Assembly (NCBI GenBank): GCA_026982565.1
Contig: JALSGV010000176.1
Coordinates: forward strand, 1 to 43,058
Origin: Gammaproteobacteria bacterium
GTDB taxonomy: Bacteria; Pseudomonadota; Gammaproteobacteria; SZUA-140
Direction of reading: 5' to 3'
Length of the DNA stretch: 43,058 bases
In this document: positions 1 through 7,061 of the stretch, piece by piece
Layout: every line of letters begins with the position of its first letter
Numbering within the stretch: position 1 is the stretch's first letter
Translations under genes and position numbers: made by a program
Notes under the pieces: model-generated
Database searches by the model: none
Told to the model about the DNA's origin: nothing
Seen by the model: the letters and a program-made list of their open reading frames with translations, nothing else

Positions 1-50
1 TTAACCCGGCAACAATATATATCGTATTCAGCCATTGCGTGCCGGGTTAA
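1..50. repeat. Palindromic repeat family, copy 1 (left-end/right-end form)
   Basis: A 50-bp unit whose ends are 11-bp inverted repeats (TTAACCCGGCA at 1-11, TGCCGGGTTAA at 40-50). The 25 nt at 21-45, starting ATCGTATTC, are identical to 20833-20857, and the left end is shared with the palindrome at 3021-3058. The window starts exactly on the repeat, so it may continue upstream. It lies just past the polA 3' end. No coding potential. The family is unknown to me; it behaves like a small REP- or MITE-type element. Confidence 0.7.
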
Positions 51-93
51 TATTAAGAATCAAGTAGTTGCAGCAGAGATCTTGGTGCTCTCA

Positions 94-127
94 AGTTAAA
101 CCTGAACCCACGGATTCAGGTTTAACT
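94..127 (-). terminator. Hairpin at the polA 3' end
   Basis: A perfect 13-bp inverted repeat (AGTTAAACCTGAA at 94-106, TTCAGGTTTAACT at 115-127) with an 8-nt loop. The polA stop codon (126-128) lies in the base of the stem. There is no T tract downstream on the minus strand, so it would be a weak intrinsic terminator or an mRNA-protecting 3' hairpin rather than a classical terminator. Confidence 0.5.
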
Positions 128-2870
128 AATGGGCTTCATCCCAGTTTCTGCCCGCGCCGATTTCCACGCGGAGGGGGACCCTGAGCCGGGCTGCTTCCGT
201 CATGCAGGACGAAATCTCCCGTACATGGCTTGCCTGATCCGCTGCCGGCGCCTCAAAGACCAGTTCATCATGCACTTGCATGATCATTCTGAGGGGGGGG
301 GCATTGTCCGTTTCCCTTTTTCTGCGTTCACATTCCAGCATGGCGATCTTGATGATGTCGGCCGCCGTGCCCTGCATGGGGCCATTGATGGCCGCCCGCT
401 CGGCGTACTGGCGACGCTGATGATTGCGGCTGTTGATCTCGGGCAGGTAGAGGCGGCGCCCGAACAGGGTTTCCACGTAACCTTGTTCATGGGCGCGCTC
501 GCGCGTTTCGTCCATGAAGTCCTTTACACCCGGATAGCGCGCGAAATAGAGGTCGATATATTCCTGCGCCGCGCCGCGCTCGATACCCAGTTGGCGGCTC
601 AGCCCGAAAGCGGACATGCCGTAGATGAGTCCGAAATTGACCGCCTTGGCATGGCGCCGCTGATCCGCGGTCACCTGCTCCGGGGGCACGGCAAAGATCT
701 CGGCGGCCGTGGCCTGGTGAATGTCCTGTTCCTGCTGGAAGGCGGCCAGCAGCCGCGGGTCTTGTGAGAAGTGGGCCAGGATGCGCAATTCGATCTGGGA
801 ATAGTCCGCGGCGATGATAACGCAGCCGGGTGGCGCAATGAAGGCCTGGCGGATGCGGCGTCCATTTGCGGTTCTGACGGGAATGTTCTGCAGATTGGGA
901 TTGCTGGAGGACAGGCGCCCCGTGGCGGTGACGGCCTGATGGTAAGAGGTGTGGATGCGCCCTGTCCGCGGGTGGACCTGTTGCGGCAGCTTGTCAGTGT
1001 AGGTGGATTTCAGCTTGCTGAGGCTGCGGTAATCGAGGATCAGCTGCGGCAGGGGATAGTCCAGGGCGAGTTCCTGTAACACGGATTCCGCCGTGGAGGG
1101 TTGCCCGCCAGGGGTTTTGCGAATGACGGGCAAGTGCAGTTTGTCATAGAGAATGGCCTGGATCTGCTTGGGCGAGGAAAGGTTGAAAGGCTCGCCCGCC
1201 AGGGCGTAGGCTTGCCGGGCGAGATCTTCCATTCCTGCCGCCAGCTCTTTGCTCAGCGCCTCGAGGAGTCCTGCATCGATCAATACCCCATACTGTTCCA
1301 TCTCGGCAAGAATGGGCATCAGGGGCATTTCGATGTCTTCGAAGACCTTTTTCAGGCCCTTTTCCTTCTCGACTCTTGGCCACAGGGTTTGGTGCAACTG
1401 CAGGGTGATGTCGGCATCCTCGGCCGCGTAGGGCGCTGCCCGGTCTATTGGTATTTCATTGAAGACAAGCTGATTTTTTCCCTTTCCGGCAATATCCTCG
1501 TAGTGCACCGTGGCCCGGCCCAGGTATTGCAGGGCGAGGGAATCCATATCGTGGCGCGTGGCGTTGCTGTTGAGGACGTAGGACTCCAGCATGGTATCGA
1601 ACAGCCGCCCTTCCAGTTTTATGCCGTGGTTGCCCAGCACGGCGATGTCGTATTTGAGATTCTGCCCAACGATACAGCCCTGCTTGTTTTCCAGCAGGGG
1701 GCGCAGTTTTTCCAGTACGGTGTCCCGGGAGAGTTGGCCGGGTGCGCCGGGATAGTCGTGTCCCAGGGGGACATAGGCCGCCTCTCCCGGCGAGACAGCG
1801 AAAGAGACGCCAACGATTGCCGCATCCAGGGGAGTCAGGCTGGTGGTCTCCGTGTCGAAGGCGAACAGGCCGGACGCTGCCAGCTTTTCCAGCCAGCGCT
1901 GCAAGGCCTCTTCTGTAAGGATGGTGGCATAGTCTGCCCTGGAAGCCGCCTGAGCGGGCTTGTTTTGTTGCGCTGTATCCGTGACTGCGTCCGCGGCAGG
2001 TTTGCACAGTTCCTCCAGCCAGCGTCTGAACTCCAGTTGCTGGAAAAGGTTGCGCAGTGCTTCCAGATCTGGCTCATGGCGTTGCAGCGTCTCGGGTTCG
2101 ACATCCAGGGGGACGTCACATTTGATGGTGGCCAACTGCCGGGAGAGGGGTATCCGGTCCAGGTTGGCGCGCAGCTTTTCTCCTATTTTCCCTTTTATCT
2201 CATGGGCATGGCGAATGATTTCATCCACGGAGCCATATTCCTCGAGCCACTTGGCGGCCGTTTTGGGGCCGACGCCGGGAATGCCGGGAATATTGTCGGA
2301 GGTATCGCCGATGAGCGCCAGATAGTCGATGATCTGTTCGGGGCGCACGCCGAACTTGTCCACCACGCCCTGGGTGTCCAGAGACTTGTTGGTCATGGTG
2401 TTGATGAGGGTGATATGCCTGTCGACCAGCTGGGCCATGTCCTTGTCGCCCGTGGAAATGAGGGTGTCCATTCCGGCGGCGGTGGCCTGCCTGGCCAGGG
2501 TGCCGATGACATCGTCGGCCTCCACGCCCTCGATCACCAGGCAGGGGATGCCCATGGCCACAATGATCCGGTGCAGGGGCTCGATCTGCTCCCGCAGGTC
2601 TTCCGGCATGGGCGGGCGATGGGCCTTGTACTGGGTGAAGAGCTCGTCACGGAAGGTCTTGCCCTTGGCGTCAAAGACCACCGCCAGGCGGGCCGGCTGG
2701 TATTCCTTCAGGAGAGTGCGCAGCATATTGGTGACGCCATAGACGGCCCCCGTGGCCTGCCCTTGCGAATTGGTCAGCGGCGGCAGGGCGTGATAGGCGC
2801 GGTAGAGATAGGATGAGCCATCCACCAGCAGCAGGTCGGGATCGTTTTGTGGTTTCGTCTTCGCGTTCAT
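126..2870 (-). CDS. polA: DNA polymerase I
   Basis: Repair and Okazaki-fragment polymerase that removes RNA primers and fills gaps. From the chosen start it has 914 residues, close to the 928 of E. coli. The N-terminal 5'-3' exonuclease/FEN domain (about 12-270) begins LLLVDGSSYLYRAYHALPP. A 3'-5' exonuclease domain follows with its acidic residues present (FDTETTSL and YAAEDAD), so proofreading is probably active. The polymerase domain carries motif A (DYSQIELR, about 688), the O-helix (RRHAKAVNFGLIYG, about 737) and motif C (QVHDELVFE, about 865). The frame is open upstream to 2978, but that ATG overlaps a TATAAT promoter box. Translation therefore starts at 2939 or, better matching family N-termini, at 2870 (MNAKTKPQNDP). 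The Shine-Dalgarno signal at 2870 is poor. Transcribed divergently from the DUF2782 gene. Confidence 0.97.
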   Translation of the reverse strand: MNAKTKPQNDPDLLLVDGSSYLYRAYHALPPLTNSQGQATGAVYGVTNMLRTLLKEYQPARLAVVFDAKGKTFRDELFTQYKAHRPPMPEDLREQIEPLHRIIVAMGIPCLVIEGVEADDVIGTLARQATAAGMDTLISTGDKDMAQLVDRHITLINTMTNKSLDTQGVVDKFGVRPEQIIDYLALIGDTSDNIPGIPGVGPKTAAKWLEEYGSVDEIIRHAHEIKGKIGEKLRANLDRIPLSRQLATIKCDVPLDVEPETLQRHEPDLEALRNLFQQLEFRRWLEELCKPAADAVTDTAQQNKPAQAASRADYATILTEEALQRWLEKLAASGLFAFDTETTSLTPLDAAIVGVSFAVSPGEAAYVPLGHDYPGAPGQLSRDTVLEKLRPLLENKQGCIVGQNLKYDIAVLGNHGIKLEGRLFDTMLESYVLNSNATRHDMDSLALQYLGRATVHYEDIAGKGKNQLVFNEIPIDRAAPYAAEDADITLQLHQTLWPRVEKEKGLKKVFEDIEMPLMPILAEMEQYGVLIDAGLLEALSKELAAGMEDLARQAYALAGEPFNLSSPKQIQAILYDKLHLPVIRKTPGGQPSTAESVLQELALDYPLPQLILDYRSLSKLKSTYTDKLPQQVHPRTGRIHTSYHQAVTATGRLSSSNPNLQNIPVRTANGRRIRQAFIAPPGCVIIAADYSQIELRILAHFSQDPRLLAAFQQEQDIHQATAAEIFAVPPEQVTADQRRHAKAVNFGLIYGMSAFGLSRQLGIERGAAQEYIDLYFARYPGVKDFMDETRERAHEQGYVETLFGRRLYLPEINSRNHQRRQYAERAAINGPMQGTAADIIKIAMLECERRKRETDNAPPLRMIMQVHDELVFEAPAADQASHVREISSCMTEAARLRVPLRVEIGAGRNWDEAH

Positions 2871-2976
2871 GAGCGGGCTGTTGGGCGCGACTGTTTTGAT
2901 ATGCTGTGTCTCATGGGTCGTTTCCTGTCCTTCGGACATGCCCCTTAGAAAGGGCGGGCTAACTGCAAAGGCATCC

Positions 2977-3006
2977 ATTATACTATCGGGAAATGAACTG
3001 TCTGAA
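2977..3006 (-). promoter_or_regulatory. Predicted sigma-70 promoter of polA
   Basis: Read on the minus strand, TTCAGA (3001-3006) is followed after 18 nt by a perfect TATAAT (2977-2982). Transcription would begin near 2970, inside the longest polA frame and downstream of its first ATG, which rules that ATG out. The palindromic repeat copy at 3021-3058 ends 15 bp upstream of the -35 box. Confidence 0.6.
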
Positions 3007-3020
3007 ACTTTAACCGGTCT

Positions 3021-3058
3021 TATTAACCCGGCAACAATATATTGTTGCCGGGTTAATA
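3021..3058. repeat. Palindromic repeat family, copy 2 (perfect palindrome)
   Basis: A 38-bp perfect palindrome with 19-nt arms and no spacer (left arm begins TATTAACCCGGCAACAAT). It equals two left ends of the copy at 1-50 placed head to head. It lies between the divergent polA and DUF2782 genes, just upstream of the polA -35 box. It could be a transposition or recombination product, or be used as an operator or cruciform. No gene in the window explains it. Confidence 0.8.
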
Positions 3059-3091
3059 TGTTGCTGGCCAGGGGATTGCGGGGGCTGTCTG

Positions 3092-3460
3092 ATGATGCAC
3101 GAAAAATTTTATAGGGGATCGCCGGCGGTCAGGGTATCCGCCAGGAGACGATTCCTCATATGTGTGCTGCTGGCAGCGGCTCTGTCGTCTCCTTCTCTAT
3201 CGGTTCTCGCGCAAGCCGCACCCTCGTCGCCAGGCGGTGTGGATCAATCACTGGAGCCCGAGGTCACCATCATTCATCGCGGTGAAGACCTTGTGGAGGA
3301 GTACCGAATCAATGGCCAGCTCTACATGATCAAGGTGATACCCAAGAAGGGAGTTCCCTATTTCCTGGTGGACAGTGATGGCGATGGCAGCTTCGATGTG
3401 CGTCAGAATGAACTCGACGAGGAGTTGCTCATACCCCAGTGGATCTTATTCCGCTGGTGA
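3092..3460 (+). CDS. DUF2782 family secreted protein
   Basis: A small exported protein of unknown function, 122 aa, of the DUF2782 family found next to polA in many gammaproteobacteria. A basic N-terminus is followed by a hydrophobic stretch (about 22-40, FLICVLLAAALSS) and a probable signal-peptidase site after AQA. The stretch SARRRFLI resembles a twin-arginine motif, although an ordinary Sec signal with a long basic region is equally possible. The mature domain has the family core RGEDLVEEYRINGQLYMIKV and PYFLVDSDGDGSF, and ends in ..WILFRW. The DGDGS turn could bind calcium, but this is untested. The start is the first of two adjacent ATGs; a G-run at 3080-3084 gives only a weak Shine-Dalgarno match. 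Divergent from polA. Confidence 0.85.
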   Translation: MMHEKFYRGSPAVRVSARRRFLICVLLAAALSSPSLSVLAQAAPSSPGGVDQSLEPEVTIIHRGEDLVEEYRINGQLYMIKVIPKKGVPYFLVDSDGDGSFDVRQNELDEELLIPQWILFRW

Positions 3461-3811
3461 CGGCCGTCGATCCCTGGTGCTAAGGTCCTGTTTGTTCATG
3501 GAGAAAACATATTATCCACAATTTCTGGGGATAACTTTGTGGATAAACCGTCGAAAAGGAATCCATGAAGCGGGTTTTATAGCGCCGCTTTTAGATTGTC
3601 CGTTTTTTAATCACATAAAAAATTTATATAAAACAGTTGCTTGTTGTGTTCAGCAGGGTTTTATTGGCAGGGGCTGGAAATAGAGGGCCGTTGCGGACAT
3701 AACAGGATATTATGTGCATAACATCGACAGCATGATGGGAAAATGGAAGTGTTTCATGTGAGTGAGTCCCCCGTCACGGATTTGGCCACCTTATAATACG
3801 ACGATTGAGAC
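3461..3811. other. Gene-free stretch with a DnaA-box cluster and AT-rich tract (candidate replication origin or DnaA-binding locus)
   Basis: No convincing gene in 351 bp. It contains two perfect TTATCCACA DnaA boxes in opposite orientation (plus 3512-3520, minus 3538-3546), a one-mismatch box between them (minus, TTATCCCCA, 3526-3534), and a further match to TTATNCACA (minus, TTATGCACA, 3713-3721). Between the trio and the last box is a tract that is almost only A and T (3602-3638), resembling a DNA-unwinding element. Local content and the strand change from polA to rightward genes fit an origin. It could instead be a DnaA-titrating or DnaA-regulated promoter region. dnaA, dnaN, rpmH, mnmG and mioC, usual origin neighbours, are not in the window. 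Confidence 0.5.
3792..3797 (+). promoter_or_regulatory. Predicted -10 box of the acyltransferase gene
   Basis: A perfect TATAAT lies 14 nt before the GTG start at 3812. No good -35 box is seen 16-18 nt upstream. Initiation at the usual distance would leave a leader of only about 8 nt, so this gene may be nearly leaderless; no Shine-Dalgarno motif is visible either. Confidence 0.45.
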
Positions 3812-4525
3812 GTGAGCAGGAACCGTTATGTCGCCGTGGACGGCTTGCGGGGTATCGCCGTCCTCTTGATGGTGATCTATCACTTTACCTTCGACCTGAA
3901 TTACTTCGGGCAGGTGCAGATCGATTTTTATAACGATCCCCTGTGGCTGGGTTTCCGGGCGCTCATTGTCACGATGTTTCTGGGGTTGGTGGGGATCAGC
4001 CTGCACCTGGCCACGCGCCATGGCGTCAAGCGCACACCCTTTGCGCGCCGGTTGCTGTTGTTGATATTCAATGCCGCCCTGGTCAGCGCGGGCAGCTATC
4101 TGGTGTTTCCAGAAAGCATGATCTATTTCGGGATTTTGCACTTCATCGCCGTGGCCAGCGTGGTGGGCCTGTTGATGGTGCGCTTTTACTGGCTCAATCT
4201 GCTGCTGGGCGTGGTCCTGGTGATGATGGGGTTGTTCATGCAACACCCCTTGTTCGATCATCCCATGCTGCACTGGGTCGGCCTCATGACCCATAAGCCG
4301 GTGACCGAGGATTATGTGCCCATGATTCCATGGTTTGGCGTCGTCCTGTTGGGCCTGTTTCTGGGCAGGCGCTTTTTCAGCGTTGAGCCTCTGCCGCGCC
4401 TGCTGCGCTGGCCGGGGGAACCGCGCGCCATGCAGGCCCTGACTCTGGCGGGCAGGCACAGCCTGTTGATCTATATGGTGCACCAGCCGGTTTTGATCGG
4501 CGCCATGTTTGTTCTCTGGGGCTGA
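3812..4525 (+). CDS. DUF1624/HGSNAT-type membrane acyltransferase
   Basis: Integral inner-membrane protein of 237 aa in the heparan-alpha-glucosaminide N-acetyltransferase catalytic-domain family (formerly DUF1624). Bacterial members are thought to transfer acyl groups to envelope glycans, but substrates are mostly unknown. The N-terminus has the family signature YVAVDGLRGIAVLLMVIYHF, with the conserved Asp and Arg-Gly before the first membrane segment and a His at its end. About six to seven hydrophobic segments follow, ending RHSLLIYMVHQPVLIG, another family hallmark. The start is GTG at 3812; it fits the family and follows a TATAAT box with almost no leader. The downstream gspC starts 56 bp later. 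Nothing local shows which glycan it modifies. Confidence 0.85.
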   Translation: MSRNRYVAVDGLRGIAVLLMVIYHFTFDLNYFGQVQIDFYNDPLWLGFRALIVTMFLGLVGISLHLATRHGVKRTPFARRLLLLIFNAALVSAGSYLVFPESMIYFGILHFIAVASVVGLLMVRFYWLNLLLGVVLVMMGLFMQHPLFDHPMLHWVGLMTHKPVTEDYVPMIPWFGVVLLGLFLGRRFFSVEPLPRLLRWPGEPRAMQALTLAGRHSLLIYMVHQPVLIGAMFVLWG

Positions 4526-4543
4526 AAGCAGGCCGTTATTTTC

Positions 4544-4572
4544 TTGACAGTCCGTCTGTTTGACTCTTCAAT
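4544..4572 (+). promoter_or_regulatory. Possible promoter upstream of gspC
   Basis: A perfect -35 TTGACA (4544-4549), 17 nt, then TTCAAT (4567-4572, four of six matches). The predicted transcription start would be almost at the gspC start codon, cutting into its Shine-Dalgarno sequence, so the -10 may be elsewhere or gspC may be read from upstream. Confidence 0.3.
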
Positions 4573-4581
4573 GGAGAGGTG

Positions 4582-5511
4582 ATGGAAAATCGATTCGATC
4601 TGGATTGGAAGAAACTGCAGGACCTGATGCTCCAAGAGCGGATCATCAGCCGCGCAGTGGTGGTAACCAACTTGATATTACTGGGGTTTCTGGCCTATAC
4701 CCTGGCGGGCCTCACATGGCGCCTGTTTCCAGAGCCGGAACGGGCCGCGCCGCCCATGCAGGTGGAGGCCGCTGCACGGCCCGCTGCGCAGGCGCAGGGC
4801 GCGGCGGGCCGCTGGAACATCGCCCAGTGGCACCTGTTTGGCGCCAAGCCCCGTGGTCAACCGGCAGCGCCGGTCGCCGTGGCGCCCACCCGGCTTCCTG
4901 AAACCAAGCTGAATCTGGTGCTGCGCGGTGTCTATGCCTCGGAGAACCCTCAGGCCGCCGGTGCAATCATATCCGAACCCAATGGAAAACAGGGGTTTTT
5001 CCGTGTCGGTGCGCGCCTGCCCGGGGGGGCCGTACTCAAGGAGGTTCATACCGACCGCATCATTCTGGAACGCCGCGGACGCCTGGAAACCCTGCGCCTG
5101 CCCGAGGAAAAAATCAATGGCGCTCAACGCGCTGGCCGTCAGCCGCCCGCTTCTTTCTCCAGGACCACGCGCGCGCCGGTTGCCCCGGCAAGCCGGGAGC
5201 CAACCCCCAGGGAATTCAGGGATCTGGTGGTCAAGGATCCCCAGCGCCTGACAGATATCGTGCAGATGACGCCCTACAGCAAACAAGGGCGGTTCATTGG
5301 CTACCGTATCCAGCCTGGGAGGAACAGGGCCCTCTTCACCCAGTTTGGTTTGCAGTCCGGCGACATCGTGACGTCCATCAACGGGATCTCCATCGATTCC
5401 CCCACCAACGGCCTCAGCGTGTTGCGCAGTCTGGCCACGGCCAGGCAGGTGCGCATCGAGGTGGAGCGCAATGGCGTGAAGCAGACGCTGCAGCTCGATC
5501 TGGATCAGTGA
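4582..5511 (+). CDS. gspC: Type II secretion system inner-membrane protein GspC
   Basis: A 309-aa bitopic protein that links the inner-membrane platform of the type II secretion system to the outer-membrane secretin GspD. A short cytoplasmic segment is followed by one membrane anchor (about 24-45, AVVVTNLILLGFLAYTLAGL) and a Pro/Ala-rich linker. The homology region follows, starting WNIAQWHLFGAKP and including LNLVLRGVYASENP. The C-terminal PDZ domain (about 205-305) contains GYRIQPGRNRALFTQFGLQSGD and DIVTSINGI. Start ATG at 4582 with GGAG at 4573-4576; an in-frame GTG at 4579 is too close to it. Unusually, no gspD or other gsp gene follows: rpmE is next. The type II genes must therefore be split in this genome, or this protein serves another secretin. 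Confidence 0.9.
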   Translation: MENRFDLDWKKLQDLMLQERIISRAVVVTNLILLGFLAYTLAGLTWRLFPEPERAAPPMQVEAAARPAAQAQGAAGRWNIAQWHLFGAKPRGQPAAPVAVAPTRLPETKLNLVLRGVYASENPQAAGAIISEPNGKQGFFRVGARLPGGAVLKEVHTDRIILERRGRLETLRLPEEKINGAQRAGRQPPASFSRTTRAPVAPASREPTPREFRDLVVKDPQRLTDIVQMTPYSKQGRFIGYRIQPGRNRALFTQFGLQSGDIVTSINGISIDSPTNGLSVLRSLATARQVRIEVERNGVKQTLQLDLDQ

Positions 5512-5539
5512 GGCCGCGGGCCTGGGTTCAGAATAGGCC

Positions 5540-5568
5540 TTGCCGTCATGGGATAAATTGCATAGAAT
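5540..5568 (+). promoter_or_regulatory. Predicted sigma-70 promoter of rpmE
   Basis: TTGCCG (5540-5545), a 17-nt spacer and TAGAAT (5563-5568). It lies in the gap after gspC and would give a leader of roughly 120 nt before the rpmE start at 5694. It indicates that rpmE is transcribed separately from gspC. Confidence 0.6.
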
Positions 5569-5693
5569 ACGCGGTCCTTCGGCTGCATTACGAGGCAACG
5601 CGCGCGCGGTTTCGCTGATGGCGCTGGGGGCGAGAAGCATCGGCCAGCCTGGGCGGTGACGTCATTGAAGAAGTGCAGATAGAGGTGGAGAAC

Positions 5694-5900
5694 ATGAAGC
5701 CGGATATACATCCTGCCTATGAAGAGGTAACAGTGACCTGCGGTTGCGGAAACAGTTTCAAGACGCGTTCGACAGCGGGCCGTGACTTGCATCTGGATGT
5801 CTGCTCGGCCTGTCATCCCTTTTACACGGGCAAGCAGAAACTGGTGGACACGGCAGGGCGTGTGGACAAATTCAAGCAGAAGTATGGCATGAAAAAATAG
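5694..5900 (+). CDS. rpmE: 50S ribosomal protein L31, zinc-binding type
   Basis: A small protein of the large ribosomal subunit near the central protuberance that contacts the 30S head. 68 aa from ATG 5694, preceded by GGTGGAG at 5684-5690; the reading frame is open seven codons further, but the family begins MKPDIHP as here. The four zinc ligands Cys16, Cys18, Cys37 and Cys40 (CGCG and [10 protein letters not shown]) are present, which identifies the zinc-containing type A form. This is the form usually replaced by a Cys-less paralogue under zinc starvation; no paralogue is in the window. The gene has its own promoter (5540-5568) and a strong terminator (5931-5960), so it is a single-gene unit. 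Confidence 0.98.
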   Translation: MKPDIHPAYEEVTVTCGCGNSFKTRSTAGRDLHLDVCSACHPFYTGKQKLVDTAGRVDKFKQKYGMKK

Positions 5901-5930
5901 TCCAGGCGGCCCACCGCCATGGTCATTATC

Positions 5931-5960
5931 AAAAAGGCGCTTCCGTGATGCGCCTTTTTT
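5931..5960 (+). terminator. Rho-independent terminator after rpmE
   Basis: AAAAAGGCGC (5931-5940) pairs perfectly with GCGCCTTTTT (5950-5959), with a 9-nt loop and a run of six T. The stem is symmetric enough to act on both strands. It separates rpmE from the nuclease gene. Confidence 0.92.
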
Positions 5961-5994
5961 GTTGCCCTGGGTGCGGGGGGTGTTCGTCAATCAT

Positions 5995-6759
5995 ATGAAA
6001 TACTTTTATTTTCTTGTGTTTCTCCTGGTGTGGCAGGATGCCTGGCCCGCGCCGGATGACATATGTGCGCCAGGCAACACCCATGACAGGGGCCAGGTCA
6101 GGCATGTCTATGATGGAGATACGGTGTTGCTGGAGGACGGAAGGCGTCTGCGCCTCATTGGTATCAATGCGCCCGAGATAGGACGCGACGGCAAGCCTTC
6201 GCAACCCGGGGCGGAACATGCGCGTGGCGCCCTGGTGAGGATCCTGGGGCGGAATCGTCAGGTCAGCTTGCGGTTCGGCAAAGAGCGCAATGATCGCTAT
6301 GGGCGTATCCTGGCCCACCTCTATCTGGAAAACGGCAGGAATATCAACGCCCTGCTTGTTGAGCAGGGTTTCGCCGCGGCGATTGCCGTGCCACCCAACC
6401 TGGATCTTTTGCCTTGCTACGCCCGCGCCGAGGCGATGGCGCGGAAAAAAGGGCGCGGCATCTGGTCCACGGACTATTTCAAGCCCGTTCCTGCGCGGCG
6501 CCTGAACAAGGGCGTCAAAGGCTTTCGTTTGTTGAAGGGCACGGTCCGCAAGATCTCTCCCAGCCGGCGCTCCATCTGGCTCGAACTGGAGGGAAAGGCC
6601 GCGTTGCGCATCGCGCGAAAGGATCTGTCCTATTTTGAGTCCGATGAAATAGCGCGATATACCGGCAGAACCATCCTGGCCAGGGGATGGATATATCACG
6701 GGCGTGAAGGGCCGGTGATGCAGATCCGCCATCCATTTTCTCTGCAGTTGGCGGAGTGA
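5995..6759 (+). CDS. Secreted thermonuclease-family (SNase-like) protein
   Basis: A probable calcium-dependent nuclease of the staphylococcal nuclease family, 254 aa, exported to the periplasm or outside. A signal peptide (MKYFYFLVFLLVWQDAWPA) is followed by the SNase fold. Visible active-site elements are VYDGDTVLLEDG (metal-binding Asp), RLRLIGINAPEIG (Arg and Glu region) and ERNDRYGRILAHLYL (second Arg). After the nuclease core there is an extra C-terminal region of about 85 aa (from about 170, KGFRLLKGTVRKISPSRRS) resembling an OB-like add-on. ATG 5995 directly precedes the signal peptide; an in-frame GTG at 5980 after a G-run is an alternative. The frame further upstream runs into the rpmE terminator and is not used. 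Confidence 0.88.
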   Translation: MKYFYFLVFLLVWQDAWPAPDDICAPGNTHDRGQVRHVYDGDTVLLEDGRRLRLIGINAPEIGRDGKPSQPGAEHARGALVRILGRNRQVSLRFGKERNDRYGRILAHLYLENGRNINALLVEQGFAAAIAVPPNLDLLPCYARAEAMARKKGRGIWSTDYFKPVPARRLNKGVKGFRLLKGTVRKISPSRRSIWLELEGKAALRIARKDLSYFESDEIARYTGRTILARGWIYHGREGPVMQIRHPFSLQLAE

Positions 6760-7061
6760 AGGGCGGGCGTGCTTCCGTATCCCGTATTTTATCAAAATAA
6801 TATTGATAATCATGTGGATAGTGATGGGGCGCCGGTGCTGGCGGCGACGCTCCCGGCCGTGCGCTCCCCTTTGCACCCAAAAGACAAATCGTTTTACAGA
6901 ACAAATAGTTGCAGTGTCTTCGCCAATCGCGGATAATGCTACGCTCTTTTGTTGTTAATCCGGGTCTGCTCACCATCCTGCTGCCCGACGCCGGAGCGGC
7001 TTTGCCCGTATCTGGCCAGACCTGACCTGTTTCCACTAAATATGATAGATACTGTGAATCC
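6760..7061. other. Intergenic region upstream of maeB (weak Fur-like box, no gene)
   Basis: No gene is visible in these 302 bp. At 6799-6817 the AT-rich sequence matches the 19-bp Fur consensus at 13 positions by my count (core TTGATAATCAT), with an overlapping inverted repeat TATCAA/TTGATA. The match is too weak to call a Fur site. A good promoter for maeB lies at 6909-6937; the rest is unremarkable. Confidence 0.5.
6909..6937 (+). promoter_or_regulatory. Predicted sigma-70 promoter of maeB
   Basis: TTGCAG (6909-6914), a 17-nt spacer and GATAAT (6932-6937). The expected start near 6944 gives a leader of about 118 nt before the maeB ATG at 7062. No clear Shine-Dalgarno motif precedes that ATG. 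Confidence 0.65.

Noticed and set aside
1101-2816. Long open frame on the plus strand opposite polA (571 codons)
   Set aside because: Exact antisense shadow of polA; the translation has no family resemblance and arises from high-GC codon bias.
1-3058. Repeat copies 1 and 2 as ends of a composite transposon carrying polA
   Set aside because: polA is an essential chromosomal gene beside its usual neighbour DUF2782; the repeats differ in structure and there is no transposase between them.
6799-6817. Fur-box-like sequence upstream of maeB
   Set aside because: Only about 13 of 19 positions match the consensus, and no iron-related gene is next to it; AT-rich DNA gives such matches easily.
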